Below, in pieces: positions 56,522-64,000 of a DNA stretch of 64,000 nt (its first letter is position 1; every line of letters starts with the position of its first letter). The notes under the pieces were generated by a model. That model was not told the origin of the DNA, made no database searches, and worked only from the letters and a program-made list of their open reading frames with translations. The position numbers were made by a program, and so were the translations under genes. The stretch is from an uncultured Oceanobacter sp. (GTDB lineage: Bacteria; Pseudomonadota; Gammaproteobacteria; Pseudomonadales; Oceanobacteraceae), in contig CAJXTI010000008.1 of the NCBI GenBank assembly GCA_913061185.1, positions 1 through 64,000 on the forward strand, given 5' to 3'.

Positions 56522-59506
56522 TCAGAATTGATACTCGACGGAAGCATTAAAGTCGGTACCAACGTAATAACTTTCGATTGCCTTGCCATCTCGTGAATAC
56601 GTCACGGCTTCATCAGTGATGTTGGCAACCTTGGCTTTGACAGCCAGGGTTTCGCTGACATCGTAGCGATACACAATGTCAAAGGTGGTACGACCGTCTT
56701 CCATGATCGGCGCCAGCTCGCCACGACTGGTCGCATAAATGCGATCGTCAAAATAGTTAACCAGCAGAGTCAGGGATTGACCGGTCGACAGCTCGTCAAT
56801 ACCAAATTGCAGATTTCCGAGATATTTTGATTGCCCCTGTAATTCCCGAGATGAAGTACCTTCAAGGCGCTCCGCTTCGGAACCGGACAGATCAACATTA
56901 GAATCCACATAAGCGAAGTTGCCAGAAACAAAGCCACTCCAGAGATCCGTTTCCAACGCATTGATACGGAAGTCCATTTCAAGGCCGGAGAGTTCTGCAC
57001 TAGGCACATTGTTATAGGTGTAACCGGTTGCCGCACTGCCATCGCCATCAACCACTGAGCGCTCAATAGGGCTGGTTACATCCTTATAAAACAAGGCAAC
57101 GGTGACGCTTTCTTCTTCCGAAAAATAGTATTCGCCACGCAGATCCAGGTTGGTGATATCCGAAATTTCCAGATCAGGATTACCGGTCATCGGCTTATCG
57201 GTTTCAGGATCGTATTGAATAGACTCTGAACGCTCAGTAATACCCGGACGAGAGATTGTTTGGGTAATACTGGCTCGAAGTTGCGTTTCTTCCGTTGCCC
57301 GCCAGTTGGCAGACAACGCCGGTAACACATAACTTTCATCCAGCGTATTGGAGGAGTCGGCAGAGTTCGGATAGCGGAGTTCCTGAGAAATACTTTCATA
57401 ACGCAGACCTGCCAGTACGGACAGGGTATCCATATCCAGCTCGCCCGAGGCATACAGCGCCACAGTGTCTTCATCCGCATTATAGCTATCGGTAGAAGCT
57501 GTCGTGCCCGTAAAAGTCACTACGCCATCATCAACATTTGCATCGCTGAAGATATCATCCAGGCTTGCGGTAGCATCAACGGCGTTACCATTGACAGTAC
57601 GATTCGCATATCGCGCCAGTTCTACATCCCGGCTTTTGGTGGTGTAACTGAAACCCGCCTTGGCTTTCAACATAAGGTCGTTCAGCATGATTTCACTGGT
57701 GATATCGGAACCAAGATCAACCGTTGTTTCAGTCAGATCAGAGTAACGACGTTCAACCGTTCCCTGGAAAGCGAAGTCGTTATTGGTACCCGTTGCACGA
57801 CCGTAGGTATAACTACGGCGATCTGGTTCATACCGAGAAGTCTGGGCAATACCTGCACGCCACTGAACCGTATCATCACCCAGTAGGTTAAAGTAATGCG
57901 TACCGGAAAATTGCTGTCCCAGATACTGGCGTTCAACCCACTGCAGCAGGGTTGATTTCAGCTCCTGATCCTTGCCTTCGTCAACGATCTGACTCACTTT
58001 GGTCGTATCGTCAGTCTTGCGCAGCAAAACGGTTTTGCTTTCAAGCAACAAGTCTGCATTCTCGATGCCGTAATAGAAGTAACCTGCCAAATCAATATTA
58101 CGCTTGGTACGCTCATAAGTGCCGACTTCACTCAGGTCGTTCACTTGCGCATCGTGACGTGCAGTCCACTCATCGCCGTAACTGAATGCACCATACACAC
58201 CGTGAGTTGCGTCATTCCCTTCAGCAACATGCCCGTAGGATACAGCGAAGCCACGATCTGGTTTCGCTTGCACCTGTTGAACGCCATATTGATGATCAAA
58301 AGACTGTGTCAACTTGATACGTTCGTCAGTTGTAATAAAAGTAGGTACGTTGTAGCCACCATCGGTGAAGCTGTCGGCATAAGACGGCTGCTCACGGGTA
58401 CCATCATCAACACCCAAAAAATCAGTACCACCGCCTTCATAGCTGTTAACGTCACTGAAAGTTGTACGGGAGTTCATGCCCAGCTTGACGCTTGCCTTAC
58501 CACCAGTGAATTCGGGCATGCCCTTGGTGGTCATGCGGATCGCACCACCAGTAGAGTCTCCAGGAAGATCCGGCGTGAAGCTTTTCTGAATATCAATGCC
58601 ACCCAGTACTGAAGAAGGGAACAAATCCAGAGGCACGTCACGACGCATTGGATCGGTACTTGGCATCAGGCTACCGTTCAATGTGGAAGAAATGTAACGA
58701 CCAGCCATACCACGAATAATAGCGAACTGGCCGCCAGCAACGGCGACACCCGCAACGCGCTTGAGGGCAGATGCTGCACTTGAATCACCAAAGCGAGCCA
58801 TTTGCTCTGAGCCAATGGAATCGAGCACGGCTGATGAATCACGCTCTTGAGCTGTTGCCGTCGATGGAATGTAGGAACCCACCGCAACCACTTCTTCGAT
58901 CACGCCGTTGCCAGACATACCCAGCGTCAGGTTAACGCCGGTGTTGACGTTGGCCATCACGCGCACACCACTGACGGTCTGCTGACCATAGTTCGGGTGG
59001 GCAATAGCGACATCGTAGTTGCCACGTGGCAGTTCAAAAGAGAAGAAACCATCTTCATCGGTGACAACCGCCAGGTCGGTGCCAACCAGCGAGATGCTTG
59101 CGCCAGTCACTGCGCCACCGGTTTCTTCCGATTGCAGATAACCGGAAATCTGCCCCAGCGCTGGAGTTTCGTCCTGGCCCGGCGTGTAAACGAGTACGTC
59201 TTCGAGGGCTTCGCCACCCAGAACATCTACCTGGATTTCGGCATTCTGATCGCCGCTATCGGTATTGAACTCAAAGTCACCCAGCCATTCCCCAAATTTG
59301 GACAATTCAACTTTGTGAGCGCCGCTGTTGATATCGAAACTGACAAAACCGGTTTTACCGATCAATTGCTTTTGACCATCAACACTGACTGCTACATCAC
59401 GCATGGATGCACCGTCTTCGGTGATATAAAATACGGCTTCACCAGCCATCACTTGAGAAACGAAAAGCGTTGACGCTGCGGTAAGCAACACTCGTGTCGG
59501 TTTCAT
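56522..59506 (-). CDS. TonB-dependent outer membrane receptor with N-terminal carboxypeptidase-regulatory-like domain
   Basis: 994 residues. The signal peptide (about 1-22, SQVMAGEAVF) is followed by a beta-rich region and a CarboxypepD_reg-like domain (about 115-195: GQISGYLQSEETGGAVTGAS). The plug begins near residue 205 (EEVVAVGSYIPS), with SALKRVAGVAVAGGQFAIIRG and TGGAIRMTTKGMPEF. A 22-strand barrel follows, ending in Phe (SVEYQF), the outer-membrane insertion signal. It lacks an STN signalling domain. The substrate is unknown; no Fur box was recognised. The start has an AGGGGG site. The neighbouring TonB2-type operon probably energises it. Confidence 0.92.
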   Translation of the reverse strand: MKPTRVLLTAASTLFVSQVMAGEAVFYITEDGASMRDVAVSVDGQKQLIGKTGFVSFDINSGAHKVELSKFGEWLGDFEFNTDSGDQNAEIQVDVLGGEALEDVLVYTPGQDETPALGQISGYLQSEETGGAVTGASISLVGTDLAVVTDEDGFFSFELPRGNYDVAIAHPNYGQQTVSGVRVMANVNTGVNLTLGMSGNGVIEEVVAVGSYIPSTATAQERDSSAVLDSIGSEQMARFGDSSAASALKRVAGVAVAGGQFAIIRGMAGRYISSTLNGSLMPSTDPMRRDVPLDLFPSSVLGGIDIQKSFTPDLPGDSTGGAIRMTTKGMPEFTGGKASVKLGMNSRTTFSDVNSYEGGGTDFLGVDDGTREQPSYADSFTDGGYNVPTFITTDERIKLTQSFDHQYGVQQVQAKPDRGFAVSYGHVAEGNDATHGVYGAFSYGDEWTARHDAQVNDLSEVGTYERTKRNIDLAGYFYYGIENADLLLESKTVLLRKTDDTTKVSQIVDEGKDQELKSTLLQWVERQYLGQQFSGTHYFNLLGDDTVQWRAGIAQTSRYEPDRRSYTYGRATGTNNDFAFQGTVERRYSDLTETTVDLGSDITSEIMLNDLMLKAKAGFSYTTKSRDVELARYANRTVNGNAVDATASLDDIFSDANVDDGVVTFTGTTASTDSYNADEDTVALYASGELDMDTLSVLAGLRYESISQELRYPNSADSSNTLDESYVLPALSANWRATEETQLRASITQTISRPGITERSESIQYDPETDKPMTGNPDLEISDITNLDLRGEYYFSEEESVTVALFYKDVTSPIERSVVDGDGSAATGYTYNNVPSAELSGLEMDFRINALETDLWSGFVSGNFAYVDSNVDLSGSEAERLEGTSSRELQGQSKYLGNLQFGIDELSTGQSLTLLVNYFDDRIYATSRGELAPIMEDGRTTFDIVYRYDVSETLAVKAKVANITDEAVTYSRDGKAIESYYVGTDFNASVEYQF

Positions 59507-59742
59507 TGAGCCCCCTGAAAGATTTTGGGATATTAAGTTCGGGATAAAAGAGTGGCATTTCGCCGAGGAGCGCCGGAATTCCAGAGGTTTGCCGACATTG
59601 CTTCGGTGATGAACTGCTAACAAACAATCACCCGCACCCTATTTTGAGGCTGCAGTATGTTTCCGAAATATTTCAAAAAGGTTGCTCAAATATGACACTT
59701 GTGTGACAGCGATTTTGAGACAGACAGGAAGTAAATAGAGGT

Positions 59743-59770
59743 GCTGTCAGACCAGAGCTGATCTGACAGC
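59743..59770. repeat. 9-bp inverted repeat between the receptor and DUF2333 genes
   Basis: GCTGTCAGA and its complement TCTGACAGC are separated by ten bases, 20 bases past the DUF2333 stop. There is no proper T tract, so it is either a weak terminator or an operator-like site upstream of the receptor gene. Confidence 0.45.
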
Positions 59771-59789
59771 CAGTTTGATGGGATATAAA

Positions 59790-60842
59790 TCAGCCTTGGG
59801 AGAGCAGCTCTCGCAAGTCGGCGATGGCAGCATTGGCACGAGAAATATAAGACGCCATCACCAGTGAATGATTGGCGAACAGCCCAAAACCACTGCCGTT
59901 CAGAATGACTGGCGACCAGACTGCTTCCTGGGTGCCTTCCAGTTCACGAATAATCTGGCGCAAGCTCACCAGAGCATTTTTCTTTTCCAACACGTCGTTA
60001 AAATCAACTTCGATAGCCCGCAACAGATGGGAAAGCGCCCAGGCACTGCCTCTGGCTTCATAAAAAACATCGTCAATTTGACGCCATGGGGTTTTCACTT
60101 CTTGATCGTAGTCGCTTGGGGTCGCTTGACGAGCGGCGCTGTCCCCTGCCAGATCAGTATTCAGACGGCGTTTGCCGACCGATGCACTGAGTCGCTGCGA
60201 CAAGCTGCCAAGGCGGGTTTCAACATCCAGCAGCCATTGCCGGAGGTTGTCAGAACGGGCATAAAACTGAGCCGTTTGTTCATTCGGGTCTGACAACCGC
60301 TGCAAATAAGCTTCCAGGGCATCCAGTCCACGACCGTATTCCGACTCGGTGGAAGGCACCGCCCAGCTCTCGTTATCAAAATTCAGCTGTGGTTCTGCGA
60401 TGGCCAGATCCTTGTCTTCCGTTGACTGACTTTGAGAGCGGCTGAAGTCCTTGCGTAATGCCCGGGAAAAATCCCGCACCTGAACCAGTACGCCAAATTC
60501 CCAATTGGGAACGTTGTCGAGCCAGACACCAGGAGGAAACACATCGTTACTCAGATAGCCGCCCGGCTTGTGTAGCAGGGTATCGGTTATCGTAATCAGC
60601 GTACTGGTGGTGGTAAACCCGGTCACCGGGCTTACTCCCATGGCTTCCGCACGACTATTGGCGGATTCCCGGACGGCAAAGGCATCCGGTTCACTGCTCC
60701 AGATAAATCCCAACACCAGCGACACCAGTAAATAGATCACCAGTAATACCAACACACCGGTACGCACCGTGCTGCCGTCCGACCACCAGTCTTGCAAACG
60801 TACTGTCAGCGATGAAAAGCGGGGTTCTGCTTGATCACTCAT
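59790..60842 (-). CDS. DUF2333 family inner-membrane protein
   Basis: 350 residues. One span (about 30-50, VLVLLVIYLLVSLVLGFIW) follows a short cytoplasmic start. The remainder is a periplasmic helical domain; LLHKPGGYLSNDVFPPG and NWEFGVLVQVRDFSRALRKDFSRSQSQS are the conserved blocks of DUF2333. Function unknown. It ends near the inverted repeat and is divergent from trmO. Confidence 0.85.
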   Translation of the reverse strand: MSDQAEPRFSSLTVRLQDWWSDGSTVRTGVLVLLVIYLLVSLVLGFIWSSEPDAFAVRESANSRAEAMGVSPVTGFTTTSTLITITDTLLHKPGGYLSNDVFPPGVWLDNVPNWEFGVLVQVRDFSRALRKDFSRSQSQSTEDKDLAIAEPQLNFDNESWAVPSTESEYGRGLDALEAYLQRLSDPNEQTAQFYARSDNLRQWLLDVETRLGSLSQRLSASVGKRRLNTDLAGDSAARQATPSDYDQEVKTPWRQIDDVFYEARGSAWALSHLLRAIEVDFNDVLEKKNALVSLRQIIRELEGTQEAVWSPVILNGSGFGLFANHSLVMASYISRANAAIADLRELLSQG

Positions 60843-61054
60843 TCAACCGTTTCCTGTATTCAGACCAACTCCAGTTCTCTGCAACCCGAGAACCCTGTAC
60901 TGCAATTTAACCATGTTCACTCATGACTTCACATGCCCATCATTCTCCGACAGGTATTACCACAGCAGTAGAGACTGCAACAGCGCTACCGGAGCGATAT
61001 ACTGGCCGCTTTGCTCCGCCGGGAGCACAGCATCTGCAGAGACGTCAGCCAGAT

Positions 61055-61759
61055 ATGTATTCGTTATCACCAGTGGCTATTGCCCATACTCCGTTCCGGG
61101 AAAAATTTGCTATTCCAAGACAGCCCATGCTCGCACCAGCGGCGGTGGGAGAAATACAACTGCTGCCGCCTTTTAATGATCCGCTGGCCTTTGACGGACT
61201 CGAACAGGTCAGCCACGTTTGGTTGATTTTCCTGTTTCATCAGGCCATGGCAGCACCGGGCAGCGTGCCACGCATGCGAGTACGACCGCCGCGTTTGGGA
61301 GGCAACAGTAAACTCGGCGTCTTTGCCACCCGCAGCAGTCATCGCCCCAACGCTATCGGACAGTCGTTAGTTAAAATCGAACATGTCCAGACGGACACTC
61401 TACTGGTCAGTGGTGTCGATTTGCTCGATCAAACGCCCATCATCGACATCAAACCTTACGTCCCCTACGCCGATAGCATCGACACCGCCTGGAATCATAT
61501 TGCCGCCGCCGCACCCGTGCCGATCCGGGTTGACTGGGAAACAACGGCGCTGGAGGCGGCATTACAACTGCAGCAACAGACCGGCAAACCGCTGATTGCC
61601 TTGATCGAACAGTGCCTCAGCCAGGATCCCAAACCGGCTTATCAACAGCCCTCTCCAGAACGTAAATACGGCACCCGGCTGTGGGACATTGATATTGGCT
61701 GGCACTACCCGACACAAGACTGCATTTGTGTTGATCGTGTACAGAGATCCTCTATTTAA
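61055..61759 (+). CDS. trmO: tRNA (N6-threonylcarbamoyladenosine(37)-N6)-methyltransferase TrmO
   Basis: 234 residues, the same size as E. coli TrmO. Signatures run from SPVAIAHTPFREKFAIPRQP through HVWLIFLFHQ and RPPRLGGNSKLGVFATRSSH to RPNAIGQSLVKIE and DIKPYVPYADS. It methylates t6A37 to m6t6A in tRNA-Thr. Start 61055 is chosen because an upstream in-frame ATG (60923) would add 44 residues of unrelated, low-complexity sequence. The t6A made by TsaB/TsaD is its substrate; tsaB is at 20.4 kb. Confidence 0.92.
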   Translation: MYSLSPVAIAHTPFREKFAIPRQPMLAPAAVGEIQLLPPFNDPLAFDGLEQVSHVWLIFLFHQAMAAPGSVPRMRVRPPRLGGNSKLGVFATRSSHRPNAIGQSLVKIEHVQTDTLLVSGVDLLDQTPIIDIKPYVPYADSIDTAWNHIAAAAPVPIRVDWETTALEAALQLQQQTGKPLIALIEQCLSQDPKPAYQQPSPERKYGTRLWDIDIGWHYPTQDCICVDRVQRSSI

Positions 61760-61914
61760 TCCGCTATCCGCTCTGGGCTTTTGAATGGTGTCGAATCACG
61801 AAGCTGGTTTGTACCCCTGGACACAACAATAGGAACCATCTGTCGGCGATGATCCAGTCCGGTGCTTGGCCATTTCATCACGCACCATAATAAGAATATT
61901 TTATTTACCACAAT

Positions 61915-61956
61915 CTGATTTTCATCAACAAAATTTTGTAACCTGATGAATAAGAT
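61915..61956 (+). promoter_or_regulatory. Candidate class II FNR/ANR promoter for the globin gene
   Basis: CTGATTTTCATCAA at 61915-61928 matches the FNR consensus TTGATNNNNATCAA with one mismatch. A -10-like TAAGAT is at 61951-61956. With a start near 61963, the box centre would be at -41.5, the standard position for FNR activation. The rest of the 309-base gap 61760-62068 shows no other feature. Confidence 0.55.
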
Positions 61957-62068
61957 GGAAAATATTTTCTGGCATACGGGATGCTTCGGATACACGGTAG
62001 CCAGCCATCAAACAACGACCATCAATAACAATACCAACACCCAAACAACCACAAGTAATGGAGAGAAC

Positions 62069-62485
62069 ATGACACCGGAACAGATTACGCTTGTACAAGA
62101 CAGCTTCGCCAAGGTTGAACCCATCGCCGACACGGCTGCCGAACTGTTTTATAACCGCCTGTTTGAACTGGATCCGTCAGTACGGCCGATGTTCAAGGGC
62201 GACATCACGGAACAGGGTGCCAAACTGATGACCATGATTGGTGTCGCCGTGCGCAGCCTCAACAATCTCGAAGCCATCCTACCGGCCGTGCAGAATCTGG
62301 GGGTTCGCCACCTTGAATACGGCGTCACCGACGCGCATTACGACACGGTCGCTGCCGCCTTGCTGTGGACGCTGGAGCAGGGCCTTGGCCCGGACTTTAC
62401 CCCTGCAACCAAAGACGCATGGACGGTAACCTATGTCACATTGGCGACCGTCATGAAGGATGCCGCCCACGCGGCTGAAGCCTGA
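62069..62485 (+). CDS. Bacterial haemoglobin (globin family)
   Basis: 138 residues from ATG 62069, which has a GGAGAG site; a longer frame to 61946 adds a polar leader without family similarity. It has the classical globin fold with a proximal His81 (LGVRHLEYGV), Phe42 at CD1 (RPMFKGD) and Gln49 near E7. It resembles the haem domain of flavohaemoglobins and Vitreoscilla haemoglobin but lacks a reductase domain. Oxygen delivery or nitric oxide handling is likely. An FNR-type box upstream suggests induction at low oxygen. Confidence 0.88.
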   Translation: MTPEQITLVQDSFAKVEPIADTAAELFYNRLFELDPSVRPMFKGDITEQGAKLMTMIGVAVRSLNNLEAILPAVQNLGVRHLEYGVTDAHYDTVAAALLWTLEQGLGPDFTPATKDAWTVTYVTLATVMKDAAHAAEA

Positions 62486-62689
62486 GGCGGCGGAAGTTGT
62501 GATCTGGCAGCTGTTGCAAACACAGCGCCGGATTTGCAAACCTGAAGCAGACGCGATGCGTCACAACCTGACGATATAACGACCGTACCGCGATTTCCTG
62601 CAATCGGGGCCAAGTATCAGATTAAACGGGTTTTTTACCCGCCATAGCAGTAGAATTCCTGTTTCAGACAAACAAGTAGATGGAGATAC

Positions 62690-64000
62690 GTGTTGTCCTG
62701 GAAGGATATATTGCCGGGTGTGCTGTTACGCCACCGTCCCGGCACCGCCGAGCAAACGGGTACCGAGACCAGCACCGCCACTGCCGATCAATATGGCGAC
62801 AGCGGTCAGGAGCTCTCGCAAGACACCCTTGCCCGGTTACGGGCCAGGCAACTGCTCACCATCGCCCGACTGACGCCTCTCAATGCCGTCGCCAATGTTT
62901 TTAACGTCATACTGTCATCCATCGTGCTCTGGGGCATTGTCCACCCTGCGATCATTCTGATTTGGTCCACCCTGATATCGCTGCTGATGGGAACCTCAGT
63001 GGTCGGCTGGTACCGTATGGTCAAACGCCCGCAACCACCGCAATATGCCCGTGAGCAAACCCTTCATCGTGCCACCTGGCATGCCGGACTCATCGCTCTG
63101 CTATGGGCACTTCCCCCCGCATTTCTGTTCCATCAAGCCTCTGCTGAGCAGCAACTGTTTCTTACTGCGATCAGTGCAGGGATGATGTGCGCAGGCGGGT
63201 TTGCGCTGTATACACTGCCTGCTGCAGCCCAGCTATTTACCGGTATCCTCGGCGCGGCATCAGTGATCGCATTGGCCAGCTCCGATCTGGCGTCGCGCCT
63301 TTATCTGATTCTGCTGTTGCTGATGTACCTGACGATTCTCCTCGTCAGTATTGTTCACGCCGGAAGGGTATTCCGCGCTCACGTTCTGGCAGAAATGACC
63401 TCAGACAACCAGAAGCAAGTCATCAGCCTGTTGCTGAATGATTTTGAACAAAGCACCGCCGATGTGTTGTGGGAAGTCGATGCCCAGCTGACATTTCGCC
63501 GTACCAATAACAAGTTATCTGAACTGTTTGGCAATGACAGCGAAGAGCTGGGCAGCACCGATTTTTTGTCTCTGGTGCAACTCAGTCAAGCCCGGCTCAC
63601 AGACAACATCCAGAAACTTGCACACTCAGCGTATACCGCGCTGAGTACTGCCTTGAAGGGAGGTAGGGCTTTCCGCGATATTGAAGTCCCGATGTGTATT
63701 AATCAGCGCACCGTCTGGTGGGCAATCACCGCCAAGCCCACCGTCAAGGGTGGCTGGCGCGGTGTCATTTCTGATATCACCGAATCCCACCAGGCACAGC
63801 AGCGCATCTGGCAACTGGCTCATGAAGACAATGTCACGGGTCTGACCAATCGCCATGGTTTTCAGACTGGAATAGAGTCAATTCTGGCACCGCTGGATCT
63901 GGCCAGGCCGAATCAGGAATTAAGGGCGCTGCTCTCCATCGACCTGGATCGTTTCAAGGCGGTAAATGACGCTTTTGGTCATGATGCCGGCGACAAGCTA
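62690..64000 (+). CDS. Membrane PAS-GGDEF sensor, truncated by the window edge
   Basis: At least 437 residues, open at the right end, starting at GTG 62690 with GGAGATAC just upstream. Two short N-terminal membrane stretches (about 68-105) and further ones (about 130-215) form a membrane sensor domain (LYLILLLLMYLTILLVSIV). A PAS-like domain spans about 250-375 (VLWEVDAQLTFRRTNNKLSELFG and WRGVISDITE). A GGDEF domain begins near 387 (EDNVTGLTNRHGF) and reaches SIDLDRFKAVNDAFGHDAGD, where the window ends. The GGDEF active-site loop is not visible, and an EAL domain may follow. It would be a cyclic di-GMP enzyme; it is 204 bases downstream of the globin gene. Confidence 0.85.
   Translation, partial: MLSWKDILPGVLLRHRPGTAEQTGTETSTATADQYGDSGQELSQDTLARLRARQLLTIARLTPLNAVANVFNVILSSIVLWGIVHPAIILIWSTLISLLMGTSVVGWYRMVKRPQPPQYAREQTLHRATWHAGLIALLWALPPAFLFHQASAEQQLFLTAISAGMMCAGGFALYTLPAAAQLFTGILGAASVIALASSDLASRLYLILLLLMYLTILLVSIVHAGRVFRAHVLAEMTSDNQKQVISLLLNDFEQSTADVLWEVDAQLTFRRTNNKLSELFGNDSEELGSTDFLSLVQLSQARLTDNIQKLAHSAYTALSTALKGGRAFRDIEVPMCINQRTVWWAITAKPTVKGGWRGVISDITESHQAQQRIWQLAHEDNVTGLTNRHGFQTGIESILAPLDLARPNQELRALLSIDLDRFKAVNDAFGHDAGDKL

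Noticed and set aside
61931-61971. NsrR-type nitric-oxide operator upstream of the globin
   Set aside because: Only short AAGATG-like pieces are present, without a convincing palindrome; the FNR-like box explains the region better.
61946-62068. Longer N-terminus for the globin
   Set aside because: A polar, Thr/Asn-rich leader with no globin similarity; a good ribosome-binding site precedes the internal ATG at 62069.
62615-62637. Terminator after the globin gene
   Set aside because: The CGGGT/ACCCG stem is only five base pairs and its T run is the loop itself, so it is too weak to call.

Overview
The window reads as chromosomal DNA from a marine-type gammaproteobacterium related to the Pseudomonadales/Oceanospirillales. 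Gene order closely follows Pseudomonas chromosomes in several blocks: trmJ-cysE-iscR-iscS...ndk-rlmN-pilF...ispG-hisS-yfgM-bamB-der; adk-ppc with its small neighbour; cysM-rlmD-relA-mazG with a GacS/BarA kinase beside it; and the continuous block acpS-pdxJ-recO-era-rnc-DUF4845-lepA-mucD-rseC-mucB-mucA-rpoE-nadB. The species cannot be fixed from the sequence alone.

Layout. 1-525 holds decayed insertion-sequence ends (IS21-type, then IS3-type), followed by a GcvR-like ACT protein and an unassigned methyltransferase. 1.8-14.2 kb is a minus-strand housekeeping block: ribosome assembly (der), outer-membrane assembly (bamB, yfgM), hisS, ispG, pilus lipoprotein, rlmN, ndk, iscS, iscR, cysE, trmJ. 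14.3-18.8 kb has suhB, a membrane-anchored cold-shock protein, slyX and plsB. 18.8-24.9 kb carries rsmJ, uppP, tsaB, adk and ppc. 25-31 kb is the stringent-response operon (cysM-rlmD-relA-mazG) next to a hybrid sensor kinase. 34-46 kb is the acpS-to-nadB block with the envelope-stress regulon (rpoE, anti-sigma factors, periplasmic protease). 46-49.6 kb has ygfX/sdhE, ygfZ and an enoyl-CoA hydratase-family gene. 49.7-59.5 kb is the accessory highlight: a complete TonB2-type energy-transduction operon (DUF3450, TtpC-like, ExbB, ExbD, TonB, TPR) beside a large TonB-dependent receptor and a beta-helix lipoprotein. 59.8-64 kb has DUF2333, trmO, a haemoglobin behind an FNR-type promoter, and the start of a GGDEF sensor.

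The most unusual points are departures from conserved order or from catalytic motifs. SuhB has lost nearly all of its metal-binding residues and looks like a pseudoenzyme. IscS lacks the C-terminal tail that docks IscU, and iscU-iscA-hscB-hscA-fdx is absent between iscS and ndk. lepB is missing between lepA and DUF4845, and rodZ between pilF and ispG. The TonB2 operon, receptor and surface-lipoprotein candidate may form one uptake system of unknown substrate.

No tRNA, rRNA, CRISPR array, prophage or replication origin was recognised. All coordinates come from reading; motif-based promoter calls are predictions.
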